62,811 nt of DNA. It comes from a bacterium. Its GTDB lineage: Bacteria; UBA8248. The stretch covers positions 1 to 62,811 of the forward strand of contig JAVEPB010000227.1 of the NCBI GenBank assembly GCA_030922375.1. The letters run 5' to 3'. The number at the start of each line of letters is the position of its first letter. The stretch's first letter is position 1. The position numbers and the translations under genes were made by a program. Shown one piece after another: positions 8,518 through 16,564 of the stretch. The notes below the pieces were generated by a model. The model ran no database searches, was not told where the DNA came from, and was given only the letters and a program-made list of their open reading frames with translations.

Positions 8518-9135
8518 TCACCCCTCGTGCCCGGCCCGGATTTTCGAGAGTGCCTCGAGCAGCTCGGGCGGGCCCTCGGGGTCTCTCTCGACGGCGCCGA
8601 AGGCGAAGTTCAGCCGGTTGGCATAGGTGCGGTAGCTGGCGCAGGCGATTGCGTCCACGACGCCCTCCTCGCTCAGCCCGGCGCGCCTGAGGGCCTCGAT
8701 GTCGGCCTCCTCGATGGCCCAAGGCCTGAGGGTGATCTTCAGGGCGAGGCGAAGGATGGCGCGGTCGGCATCGTCCAAAATCGCCGCGCTCTCCGGGGAG
8801 AGCAGGGCGGCGGCCAGATCGGCGTCGGTTGCGCCCCCGGCGTCGGTTGCGCCTCCGGTATGATCACGGAACGACCGTCCGTGGTTCACGGCTCAGCCGT
8901 ATCAGCCTCCGTGCGCGGCGACGTAGAAAGCGATCATCTGCACGCGCCGCCGGCCCAGGGCGGAACCGCCGTAAGCGGCCTCCCGGAGCGCCTCCCGCCC
9001 GGCGAGGACGGCGGGCCGCCGCCCGAGGGCGAGGAGGAATTTCGAGACCGGCCTTCCGCCCGCTCTGACGCTCTCGATGATCTCCTTTGACGCGCCCTCG
9101 GTTTCGTCCAGCTTCATGGGCCTGATCCAGGTCAT
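8518..9135 (-). CDS. AhpD-like (carboxymuconolactone decarboxylase fold) selenoprotein with UxxU motif
   Basis: Read through two in-frame TGA codons (8904-8902 and 8895-8893), this is one 205-aa protein. ATG 9135 has a strong GAGGAGGAG site. The N-terminal part (residues 1-77) and the C-terminal part (82-205) are the two halves of an AhpD/peroxidase-related enzyme, whose redox centre is CxxCxxxH. Here the order is Sec78-Tyr-Gly-Sec81-Ala-Val-Asn-His85-Gly: both cysteines are TGA and the proton-relay His is at the exact +4 position. All three flanking segments fit the family in one frame. A hairpin fitting a bacterial SECIS follows the second TGA. A Gly/Ala/Thr/Asp linker (about 91-103) comes from a short DNA duplication. 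AhpD-like proteins reduce peroxides or peroxiredoxins via a dithiol. The normal stop is also TGA (8518). Alternative: two nonsense mutations, but two TGAs exactly at the two Cys sites argue against that. Confidence 0.85.
8865..8883 (-). promoter_or_regulatory. Putative bacterial SECIS hairpin
   Basis: On the minus strand CACGGA (8883-8878), loop CGGTCGT (8877-8871), TCCGTG (8870-8865): a perfect 6-bp stem. The loop has G at its second and third positions and contains GGU, as in the E. coli fdhF SECIS loop bound by SelB. The loop starts 16 nt after the second TGA and 28 nt after the first, so one element could serve both. A C-G pair inside the loop would leave a GGUC tetraloop with a bulged U. 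Confidence 0.7.
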
Positions 9136-9289
9136 TGTCTCCTCCTCGCTCTGATGATCGGTGGTCGGGCGGTCTCGTGCTTCGGAGCCAGAATTCGTAC
9201 CCGAGCCCTTCCCCGTATATTTCCGCCCCCCCGAAACCCCTGTGGATAGGATGAATTGAGGTTTTTTATATTTTTTTTGATATTTTTAC

Positions 9290-9316
9290 TCAAGTCCCGG
9301 CGGGAAGCGCCGTTAC
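9290..9316 (+). promoter_or_regulatory. Sigma-28 (FliA)-like promoter
   Basis: TCAA - 15 nt - GCCGTTAC, against the flagellar sigma-28 consensus TAAA-N15-GCCGATAA (3/4 and 6/8 matches, correct spacing). It lies 43 nt before the start of the small protein gene at 9360, behind a very AT-rich tract (9253-9290). Confidence 0.5.
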
Positions 9317-9359
9317 AGGAGACGAGGAAGGAGATTTTCTAGACGTTGGAGTGGCGAAA

Positions 9360-9542
9360 ATGCTTGTTCAGCCCGTACCGGATGCACCATCGATTCAACA
9401 AGTTGCCCAGGGAGGCGGGAGCAAGGCTGCGTCCACCCAGAATGCAGCCCTCCAGCTAATCGTGTCCGCCGTTCAGGTGGCCCAAAGCAGCGCGGTCATC
9501 GCGGTCACGGGTAAAGGCTCGAGCGTAAACACCTCCGCCTGA
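9360..9542 (+). CDS. Small Ala/Gln/Ser-rich protein with C-terminal KGSSVNTSA
   Basis: 60 aa from ATG 9360, chosen because TTGGAG lies 8 nt upstream; a GTG at 9351 is in frame but overlaps that site. There is no signal peptide. The middle (SKAASTQNAALQLIVSAVQV) should be an amphipathic helix, and the end KGSSVNTSA matches the tails of three other small proteins at 15.9-17.7 kb. A sigma-28-like promoter precedes it, hinting at a motility-linked role; I do not recognise the family. Confidence 0.7.
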   Translation: MLVQPVPDAPSIQQVAQGGGSKAASTQNAALQLIVSAVQVAQSSAVIAVTGKGSSVNTSA

Positions 9543-9561
9543 TCCGCTCCTTTCGTTTTTC

Positions 9562-10503
9562 TCACTCCTTACGCCTCACCTCGCACACGCACCTGAATCC
9601 AAAAAGCAGATGGCGTGCCTTCGGGTCGCGGCCGTGTCGCGCGGCTGCCCGGGTGATCCCGGGAGCGTCGTCCCAGGAGCCCCCGCCTTTCATCACGGCG
9701 CGCCCCTTTCCGAAATCAGACCCTGTCCATTCGAACACATTGCCCGCCATGTCGAGTGCGCCGTAGGGGCTGACCCCTCCGGGAAAGGCTCCGGCCGGTG
9801 TGGTTCCCTTGTAGCGGTAGCCGTGGTTGAGCCGCGAGGGATCGAAGCGGCTCCCCCAGGGGAAATAGGCGCCTTCCACACCCCGCGCGGCTTTTTCCCA
9901 TTCGGCCTCGGTGGGCAGGCGGCCCCGTTCACCGGTCCTCTTCCCGCCGCGCCAGGCGCAGTAGGCCCGCGCGTCGGCCCGGCCGACCAATACGACAGGG
10001 TGGTCGCCGAGGCCTCGAGGGTGCGCCGGTTTCCCGGTCGAGGCGTCCTTCCGCCAGAGGTAGCGCTTGACTTCACTGTAAGGGTGCACCAGGTAGCCCT
10101 GCTGCCGGTAGTTTTCAGGGGAGATGAACGGGGCGCGGTGGCCGGTCGCCCGGACAAACCGCTGGTAGGCGCTCTGGGTGACGAGGTTGCGGTCGATGAA
10201 ATAGCGCGGGAGGCGGACCCGCTTGCGGGGAAGCTCCCAGGAGTCGTACCAGCGGTATTTCCGGGCCGCGGCGCTGCCAATCCGGTAGGCGTAGCCGCGC
10301 TCCGCCCGGCCGCTCCCCATCCAGAAGGATCCGGCCGGAATTTCAATGAGGGAGGGAACCGCACCGGCTGCGCCGGCGCCGCAGACCGCACCGGCCCGGC
10401 CGGGAAAGACCACCGACGCCACCGCGAAAGCTATCGCCGCACTTTTCAGGAAAGTCGGAATTCTCGGGAAATCCGCACCTCTCGGGAGCGCCGGTATATC
10501 CAC
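9562..10503 (-). CDS. Formylglycine-generating-enzyme fold protein, likely non-catalytic
   Basis: 313 aa with an N-terminal hydrophobic export segment (~20-38), so periplasmic. The rest is the FGE-sulfatase fold: start IEIPAGSFWMGS, then VTQSAYQRFVRATGH, RLPTEAEWEKAARG, YGALDMAGNVFEWT, GGSWDD and final FGFRCV. In true FGEs two catalytic cysteines lie just after the GGSW segment; here that stretch (DDAPGITRAAARHGRD) has none. It therefore probably uses the fold for another role, such as ligand binding. It ends 17 nt after the small protein gene (convergent) and is downstream of the DUF302 gene by 4 nt. Confidence 0.85.
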   Translation of the reverse strand: MDIPALPRGADFPRIPTFLKSAAIAFAVASVVFPGRAGAVCGAGAAGAVPSLIEIPAGSFWMGSGRAERGYAYRIGSAAARKYRWYDSWELPRKRVRLPRYFIDRNLVTQSAYQRFVRATGHRAPFISPENYRQQGYLVHPYSEVKRYLWRKDASTGKPAHPRGLGDHPVVLVGRADARAYCAWRGGKRTGERGRLPTEAEWEKAARGVEGAYFPWGSRFDPSRLNHGYRYKGTTPAGAFPGGVSPYGALDMAGNVFEWTGSDFGKGRAVMKGGGSWDDAPGITRAAARHGRDPKARHLLFGFRCVCEVRRKE

Positions 10504-10507
10504 CTCG

Positions 10508-10981
10508 CTAGGGGGCGCTGACCGCGTCCTTGACGATCTTCGCTAGAATCCCGTCGAGTTCGGCGGCCATCCTGTCAAGATCACCGCTACCGTAGGGGCG
10601 AAACACGTCGGAGGGTTTTTTGTAGGTGATGGTCGCCGTGCCGTCGGCGTTTTCGTACAAATAAATGCGAAGCGGCGCCTCGATTCCCGCCGGGATGCTT
10701 GCCTTGAGCATTCGCACCGCGAAGCGGGGATGATAGACCCCGAAGACCCGGTTCCCCTTGATCTTGACCCCGATCGCGGCGGCCCCGTGGGTGGCGCTCG
10801 CCTTGCTGACCAGCCCCATCTTGTTTTTCCTGATGGCTTTCGTGAGATTTTTTTCGGCCTGAAGAAAGGGGGCCTTGGTCCTGAAGATGGGGTTCTGGCC
10901 GGCGTCTCCGGCGGCGAGGCCTCCGCCGGCGGTGAGAGTTACAGCGAGAATGAGAGCGTATAATACGGGCGCTGTTCGCAT
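10508..10981 (-). CDS. Exported DUF302-domain protein
   Basis: 157 aa. A signal peptide covers residues 1-~24 (LYALILAVTLTAGGGLAAG). The mature part (~45-130) fits DUF302: an N-terminal helix (AEKNLTKAIRKNKMGLVS), then GVYHPRFAVRMLKA and LRIYLYENADGTATITYKKP, matching the family's 'NP-A-aL' and 'VYE' landmarks. Function of the family is unclear; many members are periplasmic and found near redox proteins. It starts 176 nt from the divergent TlpA-like gene and forms a two-gene unit with the FGE-fold gene. Confidence 0.8.
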   Translation of the reverse strand: MRTAPVLYALILAVTLTAGGGLAAGDAGQNPIFRTKAPFLQAEKNLTKAIRKNKMGLVSKASATHGAAAIGVKIKGNRVFGVYHPRFAVRMLKASIPAGIEAPLRIYLYENADGTATITYKKPSDVFRPYGSGDLDRMAAELDGILAKIVKDAVSAP

Positions 10982-11064
10982 CTGGGTTTTTTCTCCGGTT
11001 TCGGCGGGCTTGGTAATCCGCCCCTGTTCGAGAATAATATCACCGGTTGGTTGTTATCCATTGA

Positions 11065-11103
11065 GTCCGGTGACCCGTCGGGTCCGGTGAGTGAGTCCGG
11101 TGA
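11065..11103. repeat. Three direct copies of GTCCGGTGA in a divergent promoter region
   Basis: GTCCGGTGA begins at 11065, 11082 and 11095 in the 176-nt gap between the DUF302 and TlpA-like genes. The third copy is also part of GAGTCCGGTGAGGACTC, a near-palindrome. Spacing is uneven (17 and 13 nt), so this may be an operator cluster or only slippage in GC-rich DNA. Confidence 0.45.
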
Positions 11104-11157
11104 GGACTCTACCGGGGTGTAGCTTGGGTCAAAGCCTGCGTGCATAGGGAAAACAAA

Positions 11158-11751
11158 ATGCCCCCGCGTAAATTCCACAATGCGGCTCTGATTTTCCTGG
11201 TGGTCGTCCTTGCCGCCTCGGCGGCGCGGGTGGCCGGGGCCGCTCCGATATTTAACAGGCTCCTCATGGCGCCCTCGGGCTCCACCCCGCCGAAGGATTT
11301 TAGCTACCCCACCCTGGCCGGTGAACAGAGGACGCTCGGCGAGTTCCGGGGGCGGGTGGTTCTTCTCTCGTTTTTCGCCACCTGGTGCCCGCTCTGCAAC
11401 GAGGAGATGCCCAAACTCGTCCGGGTCCACGAAAAATACAAGGCCCGGGGGCTCACCGTCCTCGCGGTCTCGGTGGACCGGTCGCCGGCCTCGTTCGTCA
11501 AGCTTTGGACCGAAAAAAAGAAGCTAAACTACCCCGTCCTCCACGATCAGAAATTCCAGTCGAGGGTCAGGTACAACGTGCGAAACGTGCCGACCATCTA
11601 CGTCCTCGACCGCGATCTTCAGCTGGCCGCATGGTCGGTGGGCCGGGTGGACTGGGAGGGGAAAAAGGCGGCCCGGTTGATCGAAAAGCTCCTCGCCAGG
11701 CCCGCGGCGGCGGGCGACGCCGCCAAAGTAAGCGCCGCCCGCCCGCGCTGA
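11158..11751 (+). CDS. TlpA-like periplasmic thioredoxin-fold protein
   Basis: 197 aa from ATG 11158 (AGGG 9 nt upstream; an in-frame GTG at 11140 lacks a site). A signal peptide or anchor covers residues ~8-28. The thioredoxin domain has W76-C77-P-L-C80 as active-site dithiol, then GLTVLAVSVD and the cis-Pro loop NVPTIYVLD. This is the AhpC/TSA-Redoxin group that reduces disulfides or apocytochrome c cysteines outside the membrane, which would suit the multiheme cytochrome encoded 4 kb away. Convergent with the cyclase gene. Confidence 0.9.
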   Translation: MPPRKFHNAALIFLVVVLAASAARVAGAAPIFNRLLMAPSGSTPPKDFSYPTLAGEQRTLGEFRGRVVLLSFFATWCPLCNEEMPKLVRVHEKYKARGLTVLAVSVDRSPASFVKLWTEKKKLNYPVLHDQKFQSRVRYNVRNVPTIYVLDRDLQLAAWSVGRVDWEGKKAARLIEKLLARPAAAGDAAKVSAARPR

Positions 11752-11791
11752 TCGGCCGTCTTTTGTCCAGGCCGGACGAGCCCGCGCCGGA

Positions 11792-13687
11792 TTAGTCCTC
11801 GCCGGGCCAGAGCCGGTGCAGCCGCAAACTCTCCTCGATTCCCTTGAGCTCCCCGTCGAAAATATCCTCGCGGAAAATCGCCTGCGATAAAAAACCCTCG
11901 ACGGCGGGCTCCCTCCTGACCGAATCGGTGATCACGATATCTCCGCCCCGGCTTTCGCCCTGGGTCCGGGCGGCGATGTTGACCGTGGTCCCGAAGAAAT
12001 CCGTCCCCCCGTTCAGGTTGACCGCGATGGCGTGGCCGGTGTGGATCCCCAGCTTGATGATGACCGGGTTGTCCGCGCCCTCGGAGTTGCGCTCGCCGAT
12101 TTTCTGCTGAATGGCGAAGGCGGCCTCTATCGCTTTTTCCGAGGATTTGAAAGAGGCCATCACGGCGTCGCCGATTGTTTTGACGATGTGGCCGTCGCGG
12201 GCGCGTATCTCCCCGCTCAGGATATTGAAGTGCCCCCGCACGACGCCGTAGGCGACGGCGTCCCCGATGTCTTCGTACATTCGGGTCGAACCCTTGAGGT
12301 CGGTGAACATGAGCGCGACGTTCTGGATCGCGATGTTCTCGCCGGGCCGGATGGCGTCCGGTCCGAAGATGCGCCTGAACTCGGGGAAGAAGGCGACGTC
12401 GAGCGCCGTAGCGGCGTCGTCGGCCCACTCGGCCCGCTCCAGGACGATGAACGTTTCCTCGGCGGCTTCGCTCGTGTAATTCACGCGGAGGGTCCCGGCG
12501 GGCTCCTGGATGAAAAACGGGACGAAGCCCTCCCGCGCGATCCGGACCTTCGTGATCCGGTCTTCCGTGATCGGAGCTTTGTCCTCCTTCGCTCCGCCCT
12601 CTCCCCCAATTTCAGTTCCTTCACCGGTCATGCGAATCGAAACATAGGTTTTGCTTTTTTCGCACCGGATGCGGTAGGCACCGGGGGGGAGGTTGTGATC
12701 GGCCCGGTGCGTCCCGCCCGGCTCGAGCGTGAACTGCTCGACTACGTGAGGTGTGTTGCCGGGGCCGCCGACGCAGTAGATCTCCTCGCGGATGCGGCGG
12801 AGGCCGGGCGAGGGCGAGAAGGTCGCCTCGAGCGAGCGGTCGAACTCCACCTCGTAGTCGATGTTGCACCCCTCGCAGTAGGCGGCCGGCGTGACCTCGC
12901 CGAGCGAGGCGTATTGCGCCTTTGCGTCCCGGCAGTGCGGGCACAGGAGGTTCCAGTTCAGGTTGAGCGCGCCGGCCCGGACCGCCGAGAGGCACACCGC
13001 GAGAACTTCGTCTTTCGGGTGGCCGAATTCCCGCGCCAGGGCGAATGGGCGCATGTGCCGGAGGCGGCGGCCCTCGCTCGTGGCGATGTGGCGGGTCAGC
13101 TTTTCGAGGAGGTCCCGGTCCGGCGGGGGAGATATCTGGCGGAGCATGCGGGCGGTTTTTGCCTCCACCGAGGAGCGCCACCGGCCCGGGGAGGTGTTGT
13201 CCGATGGGTGCAGCATCTCGGACACGAATCCCTCATATACCCTGCCAAAAGAGAATTGCGCCCGGCCCAGGACGGTCTTGAGAACAGGAGCGATCAGCGG
13301 CCACCTGACCCAGAGCGAGAGGGTCTGGACGAGGTGGGTCCCGTGGGTTTCGGGGAAAAGCTCGACCCGGCTGGTGTAGCTGTGGAGCGGTCCCGCCGTG
13401 AATTCGCGCCTCACCGAAAGGCGGTGGTTTTCCACCCATTCAAAGGGATGCTCCCGGTAGCGGAGCGGGATGAGGCCGAGCAGGCGGATTTCGGCGTAGA
13501 CCCGTGAGCCGCCGCCCTCGAGCGGAACGGTCCGGTAGGTGACCGAGGGCAGACCCGCGAGGCGGTTCACCCGGTCGGTGTCCGAGACGCAGGGCCAGAG
13601 CCGCTCGGGAGACACCCCGAGGTGCCATTCCCAGACAAAGGAGTGAACCGCCTCCGCTTGTGCGGTATCGTTCCCATCACTGAGCAA
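11792..13687 (-). CDS. Class III adenylate cyclase with SRPBCC and zinc-ribbon N-terminus
   Basis: 631 aa, no transmembrane segment seen. Residues 1-~160 look like an SRPBCC/polyketide-cyclase ligand-binding domain (WEWHLGVSPERLWPCVSD). Residues ~185-420 match the DUF5939 arrangement: a helical part and a zinc ribbon C249-x2-C252 / C271-x2-C274. Residues ~454-631 are a class III nucleotidyl cyclase: metal Asp463 (FTDLKGST) and Asp507 (KTIGDAVMASF), substrate residues Lys503 and Asp563 typical of ATP, and transition-state Asn570/Arg574 (VNIAAR). It probably makes cAMP in response to a hydrophobic ligand; the ligand is unknown. Confidence 0.88.
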   Translation of the reverse strand: MLSDGNDTAQAEAVHSFVWEWHLGVSPERLWPCVSDTDRVNRLAGLPSVTYRTVPLEGGGSRVYAEIRLLGLIPLRYREHPFEWVENHRLSVRREFTAGPLHSYTSRVELFPETHGTHLVQTLSLWVRWPLIAPVLKTVLGRAQFSFGRVYEGFVSEMLHPSDNTSPGRWRSSVEAKTARMLRQISPPPDRDLLEKLTRHIATSEGRRLRHMRPFALAREFGHPKDEVLAVCLSAVRAGALNLNWNLLCPHCRDAKAQYASLGEVTPAAYCEGCNIDYEVEFDRSLEATFSPSPGLRRIREEIYCVGGPGNTPHVVEQFTLEPGGTHRADHNLPPGAYRIRCEKSKTYVSIRMTGEGTEIGGEGGAKEDKAPITEDRITKVRIAREGFVPFFIQEPAGTLRVNYTSEAAEETFIVLERAEWADDAATALDVAFFPEFRRIFGPDAIRPGENIAIQNVALMFTDLKGSTRMYEDIGDAVAYGVVRGHFNILSGEIRARDGHIVKTIGDAVMASFKSSEKAIEAAFAIQQKIGERNSEGADNPVIIKLGIHTGHAIAVNLNGGTDFFGTTVNIAARTQGESRGGDIVITDSVRREPAVEGFLSQAIFREDIFDGELKGIEESLRLHRLWPGED

Positions 13688-13844
13688 GAGGAAACCTCAG
13701 GGGGATATTCAACTGCCCCCGGGCGGCGAATTGTTTAACGAAAGCGTATAGTCAGGGAGAATTATAGGCAGGCGGACGGGTCGCAACAAGAAAAATCAAC
13801 GAACAAGAAGAATTGATGAACAAGAAGAATTAATTGGAGGAATC

Positions 13845-14498
13845 ATGTCCCTCGACTCCGCACGAATTACCCTCATCGTCATCACCGACATAGAGATACT
13901 CGCCCGCGGGTCGAACATGCCGATGGCGGACGCGGTGCGCGCGGCGGCGGCCGGCGGCGCGACCATGATCCAGCTCCGCGAGAAAGCGATGGAGGGCGCC
14001 GCTCTGCTGCGCCAGGCGGATGAGTTGTGCGCCGCGCTCGAGGGGTCGGGGTGCGCCTTCACCGTGAACGACCGCCTCGATATCGCGATGGCGAGCGGGG
14101 CCGAGGGGGTGCACCTCGGTCAGGAGGATATGCCCCTCTCGCGGGCGAAGCGGCTGGCCGGGGATCGGCTGGCCTACGGCGTCACCGCCGGGAAAATCGA
14201 ATGGGCCCGGGGGGCCGTGGCGGACGGGGCGGACTATATTGGAGTGGGTCCCATCTATCCGACCGGGAGCAAGGAGAACGCGCGGGCGCCAATCGGTCCG
14301 GACGGAATGGCCGATGTGCTCGCGCATGCGGGCGGGCTACCCGCCGTGGCGATCGGCGGGGTGAACGCGGAGAATCTCGGGCCGGTCATCGCCGCCGGCG
14401 CGGGCGGGGTGGCGGTCATCGGCGCGGTGATGGGAGCCCCCGACCCCGAGGCGGCGGCGCGGGAGATCAGGCGGCGAATCGAGGAGGCGCGAGGGTGA
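13845..14498 (+). CDS. thiE: Thiamine phosphate synthase
   Basis: 217 aa TIM barrel joining HMP-PP and THZ-P to thiamine phosphate. Landmarks: MIQLREK (~47-53), NDRLDIAMASGAEGVHLGQ, YIGVGPIYPTGSKENA and the phosphate-binding AIGGVNAENL. ATG 13845 has TGGAGG 6 nt upstream. The gene overlaps thiL by four bases (GTGA), so the two are translationally coupled. I looked for a TPP riboswitch in the 157-nt leader and saw none; the leader instead has a short tandem repeat of GAACAAGAAGAATT at 13801-13830. Confidence 0.95.
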   Translation: MSLDSARITLIVITDIEILARGSNMPMADAVRAAAAGGATMIQLREKAMEGAALLRQADELCAALEGSGCAFTVNDRLDIAMASGAEGVHLGQEDMPLSRAKRLAGDRLAYGVTAGKIEWARGAVADGADYIGVGPIYPTGSKENARAPIGPDGMADVLAHAGGLPAVAIGGVNAENLGPVIAAGAGGVAVIGAVMGAPDPEAAAREIRRRIEEARG

Positions 14499-15544
14499 GC
14501 GGGGACGCAAAAGATACGGCGGGGGGTTACGGCGAGTTCGCCCTGATCGATCGGTTGCGCTCGATACTGACCTCCTCCGCCAAGGGCCCGGATGTCATTG
14601 TGGGGATCGGAGACGACGCCGCCGTGATCGACGCGGGCGGGGGGAAGTGTTGGGTGATCTCCTGCGATGTACAGGTGCAGGGGACGCATTTCCCGGCCGA
14701 GGGGGCGTCGGGTTTCAGCGTCGGCCACAAGGGGCTCGCCGTGAATATCTCGGATGTCGCCTCGATGGGCGCCCGCCCGCTCTATGCGCTGATATCGCTG
14801 GGGGTGTCCGACGCGACCCCGCTCGCGTTTCTCGACGAAGTGTACGAGGGAATCAACGCCAAGGCGGCCCGGTGGGGCATCGCCGTGGTGGGCGGGAACG
14901 TGACCCGGACGGAGGGGCCGTTTTTCATCGACGTATTCATCGCCGGTGAGGTGGAGCGCGAAAACCTCCTCCTCAGGAGCGGGGCCCGGGTAGGCGACCA
15001 GATTCTCGTCACCGGGAATTTAGGGAACTCCGCCGCGGGTCTTTACCTCCTCACCCATCCGGAGGTGAAGATCGGTTTTGAGACGAACACCGTGCTGACG
15101 CACGCCCATCTCCGGCCCCAGCCCCGGGTGGAGGAGGCGCAGGCCATCTCCGCGCTTCGCCTGGCGACCGCCATGATGGACATCAGCGACGCCCTGACCG
15201 GGGATATCAACCATATATGCGAGGCGAGCGGAGTCGGAGCCGTGGTTTGGGAACATGGGTTGCCCATTTCGACCCCGGCCTTGAATCTGGCCTCCATCGT
15301 GCAAATCGATCCGAAAGAGTGGGCGCTCTACGGAGGGGAGGATTATCAGCTCCTCCTGACGGCGCCGCTCTCAGCGGTCCCGGCCCTTCAGGAGGCGGTC
15401 CGCTCGGTCGGCGGGGGTACCCTGTCCCCGGTCGGCGAGATTTTGTCGGCCTCGGAGGGTCTTTTGCTCCAGACCCGCTCGGGCCGGGTGCCCCTCGAGG
15501 TGAAGTCCTGGGACCATTTCCGGGAGCCAGAGGCGGAGTCGTAG
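14495..15544 (+). CDS. thiL: Thiamine-monophosphate kinase
   Basis: 349 aa from GTG 14495, inside the thiE stop. Phosphorylates thiamine phosphate to ThDP, the cofactor. PurM/AIR-synthetase-like fold: GIGDDAAVID near residue 36, then LAVNISDVASMGARP and VVGGNVTRT, and the C-terminal MMDISDALTGDINHICEASG and YGGEDYQLLLT. Length is normal for the family. It ends before a strong terminator at 15664. Confidence 0.95.
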   Translation: MSGDAKDTAGGYGEFALIDRLRSILTSSAKGPDVIVGIGDDAAVIDAGGGKCWVISCDVQVQGTHFPAEGASGFSVGHKGLAVNISDVASMGARPLYALISLGVSDATPLAFLDEVYEGINAKAARWGIAVVGGNVTRTEGPFFIDVFIAGEVERENLLLRSGARVGDQILVTGNLGNSAAGLYLLTHPEVKIGFETNTVLTHAHLRPQPRVEEAQAISALRLATAMMDISDALTGDINHICEASGVGAVVWEHGLPISTPALNLASIVQIDPKEWALYGGEDYQLLLTAPLSAVPALQEAVRSVGGGTLSPVGEILSASEGLLLQTRSGRVPLEVKSWDHFREPEAES

Positions 15545-15663
15545 TCTGTTTTCTCCGTAACTGGATTTTAAGAGATGAATTTCTCATAATATTCTTGACG
15601 ATTCATGAACAAAGAGACTACATTGGTTCCGGGGAGTCTGCGGACTCCTATCTTCCGCACCAC

Positions 15664-15705
15664 GGCCCCCGCTGGATGTCTCCTCCGGCGGGGGCCATTA
15701 TTTTG
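15664..15705 (+). terminator. Terminator after thiEL
   Basis: Perfect 9-bp stem GGCCCCCGC (15664-15672) / GCGGGGGCC (15688-15696), 15-nt loop, then ATTATTTTGG. Closes the thiE-thiL transcript about 120 nt beyond the stop. The remaining gap to 15945 is AT-rich with no gene. Confidence 0.75.
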
Positions 15706-15869
15706 GCCCCACCAATATTTTGGCCCGGAATTCCCCCAAATGCCCGAAAATCTTCCTGAAATCAGGCGCCAGGCGCCTTCGCCGGCGAAATTTTGTCACT
15801 TTTAAGTAGTTGATATTTAACGATTTAAAAAATAAAAGCCCCGAAATCAATAAAAATTCATTTTTTTCC

Positions 15870-15896
15870 TAAAGTTCAACCCGAAATTGACGTTAA
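15870..15896 (+). promoter_or_regulatory. Sigma-28 (FliA)-like promoter
   Basis: TAAAGTT opens it: TAAA - exactly 15 nt - GACGTTAA, versus consensus TAAA-N15-GCCGATAA (4/4 and 6/8). It sits 48 nt before ATG 15945 in a strongly AT-rich stretch (15800-15900). Aligned with the element at 9290 it shares T-AAGT-C and G-CGTTA. Confidence 0.55.
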
Positions 15897-15944
15897 AAGA
15901 TATGTATCCATGTTGCTCCACTCAGAATGGGGGAAAGCGGGGGC

Positions 15945-16325
15945 ATGGCTGACGCGATTCGATTTAACGAAGCGGCGTTTTTTCAGGCCAGACGGACTGC
16001 TGCCAGGGGAGCGGCGTCAACGTCGCTGGTCCGGGACCTGGGATCGGGTCTCGAAAATGCCTCCGAGGCGCTTTTGGCCAACGTATCGAGTCAGACGGCG
16101 GCCGAGGCGTTTTTGGCCAGCGATGCCATCAAAAGCCGCCTTGAGACCGAGGGTGGGCCGAATCTGGCCGCCAGGCTGAGTTCCCAGCAGGTTGACCAGA
16201 ATGTGGCCGGTAACCTGGCCTCCGGCAGTAGAGGGCTCTCGCTGAGCGATCAGGCGAGTCTCGTGGCTGTGGGGCTGAAGAGTCTGGGCGGCGCGAGAGG
16301 CGCGTCTCTGAACTTTCTGGCGTAG
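15945..16325 (+). CDS. Small Ala/Ser-rich protein with C-terminal RGASLNFLA
   Basis: 126 aa. ATG 15945 is preferred because a GGGGGAAAGCGGGGG purine run lies directly upstream; an in-frame ATG at 15927 has none. The protein is helical and Ala/Ser/Leu-rich with no signal peptide, membrane segment or recognised domain. Its tail RGASLNFLA matches the tails of its neighbours. A sigma-28-like promoter precedes it, so it may be made with the flagellar regulon. I do not recognise the family. Confidence 0.7.
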   Translation: MADAIRFNEAAFFQARRTAARGAASTSLVRDLGSGLENASEALLANVSSQTAAEAFLASDAIKSRLETEGGPNLAARLSSQQVDQNVAGNLASGSRGLSLSDQASLVAVGLKSLGGARGASLNFLA

Positions 16326-16564
16326 GAGGACAAATCCGGGGAGTCCGGATCCGGGGAGAGGGCTTTCGGGCTCCGCTTCTCATTTGTTTTTTGATTTTAT
16401 TTTTTTTCGGTGTTTTGGGCGGTGAGCACTTATACCCACCCAAGGGTCTTATCGACCGCCGCAGGAGGAACTTTAGAGATATTTGAAAAAAAAGATTGGT
16501 TGCATAATTTTCAGTAGGAAAGTAAATTTTATTCACAACTCTAACTCTATGACTGGATGAGACC

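Noticed and set aside
8518-8520. Terminal TGA of the AhpD-like gene as a third Sec codon
   Set aside because: No downstream hairpin with a suitable loop, and family length is complete there.
12032-13507. Long plus-strand open frame over the adenylate cyclase
   Set aside because: Antisense to a clear cyclase; composition is repetitive and carries no family marks.
13688-13844. TPP riboswitch ahead of thiE
   Set aside because: The conserved CTGAGA and ACCTGA-type elements are not present.
14027-15544. Extension of thiL upstream into thiE
   Set aside because: The extension is low-complexity and overlaps thiE; GTG 14495 with the GTGA overlap is the natural start.
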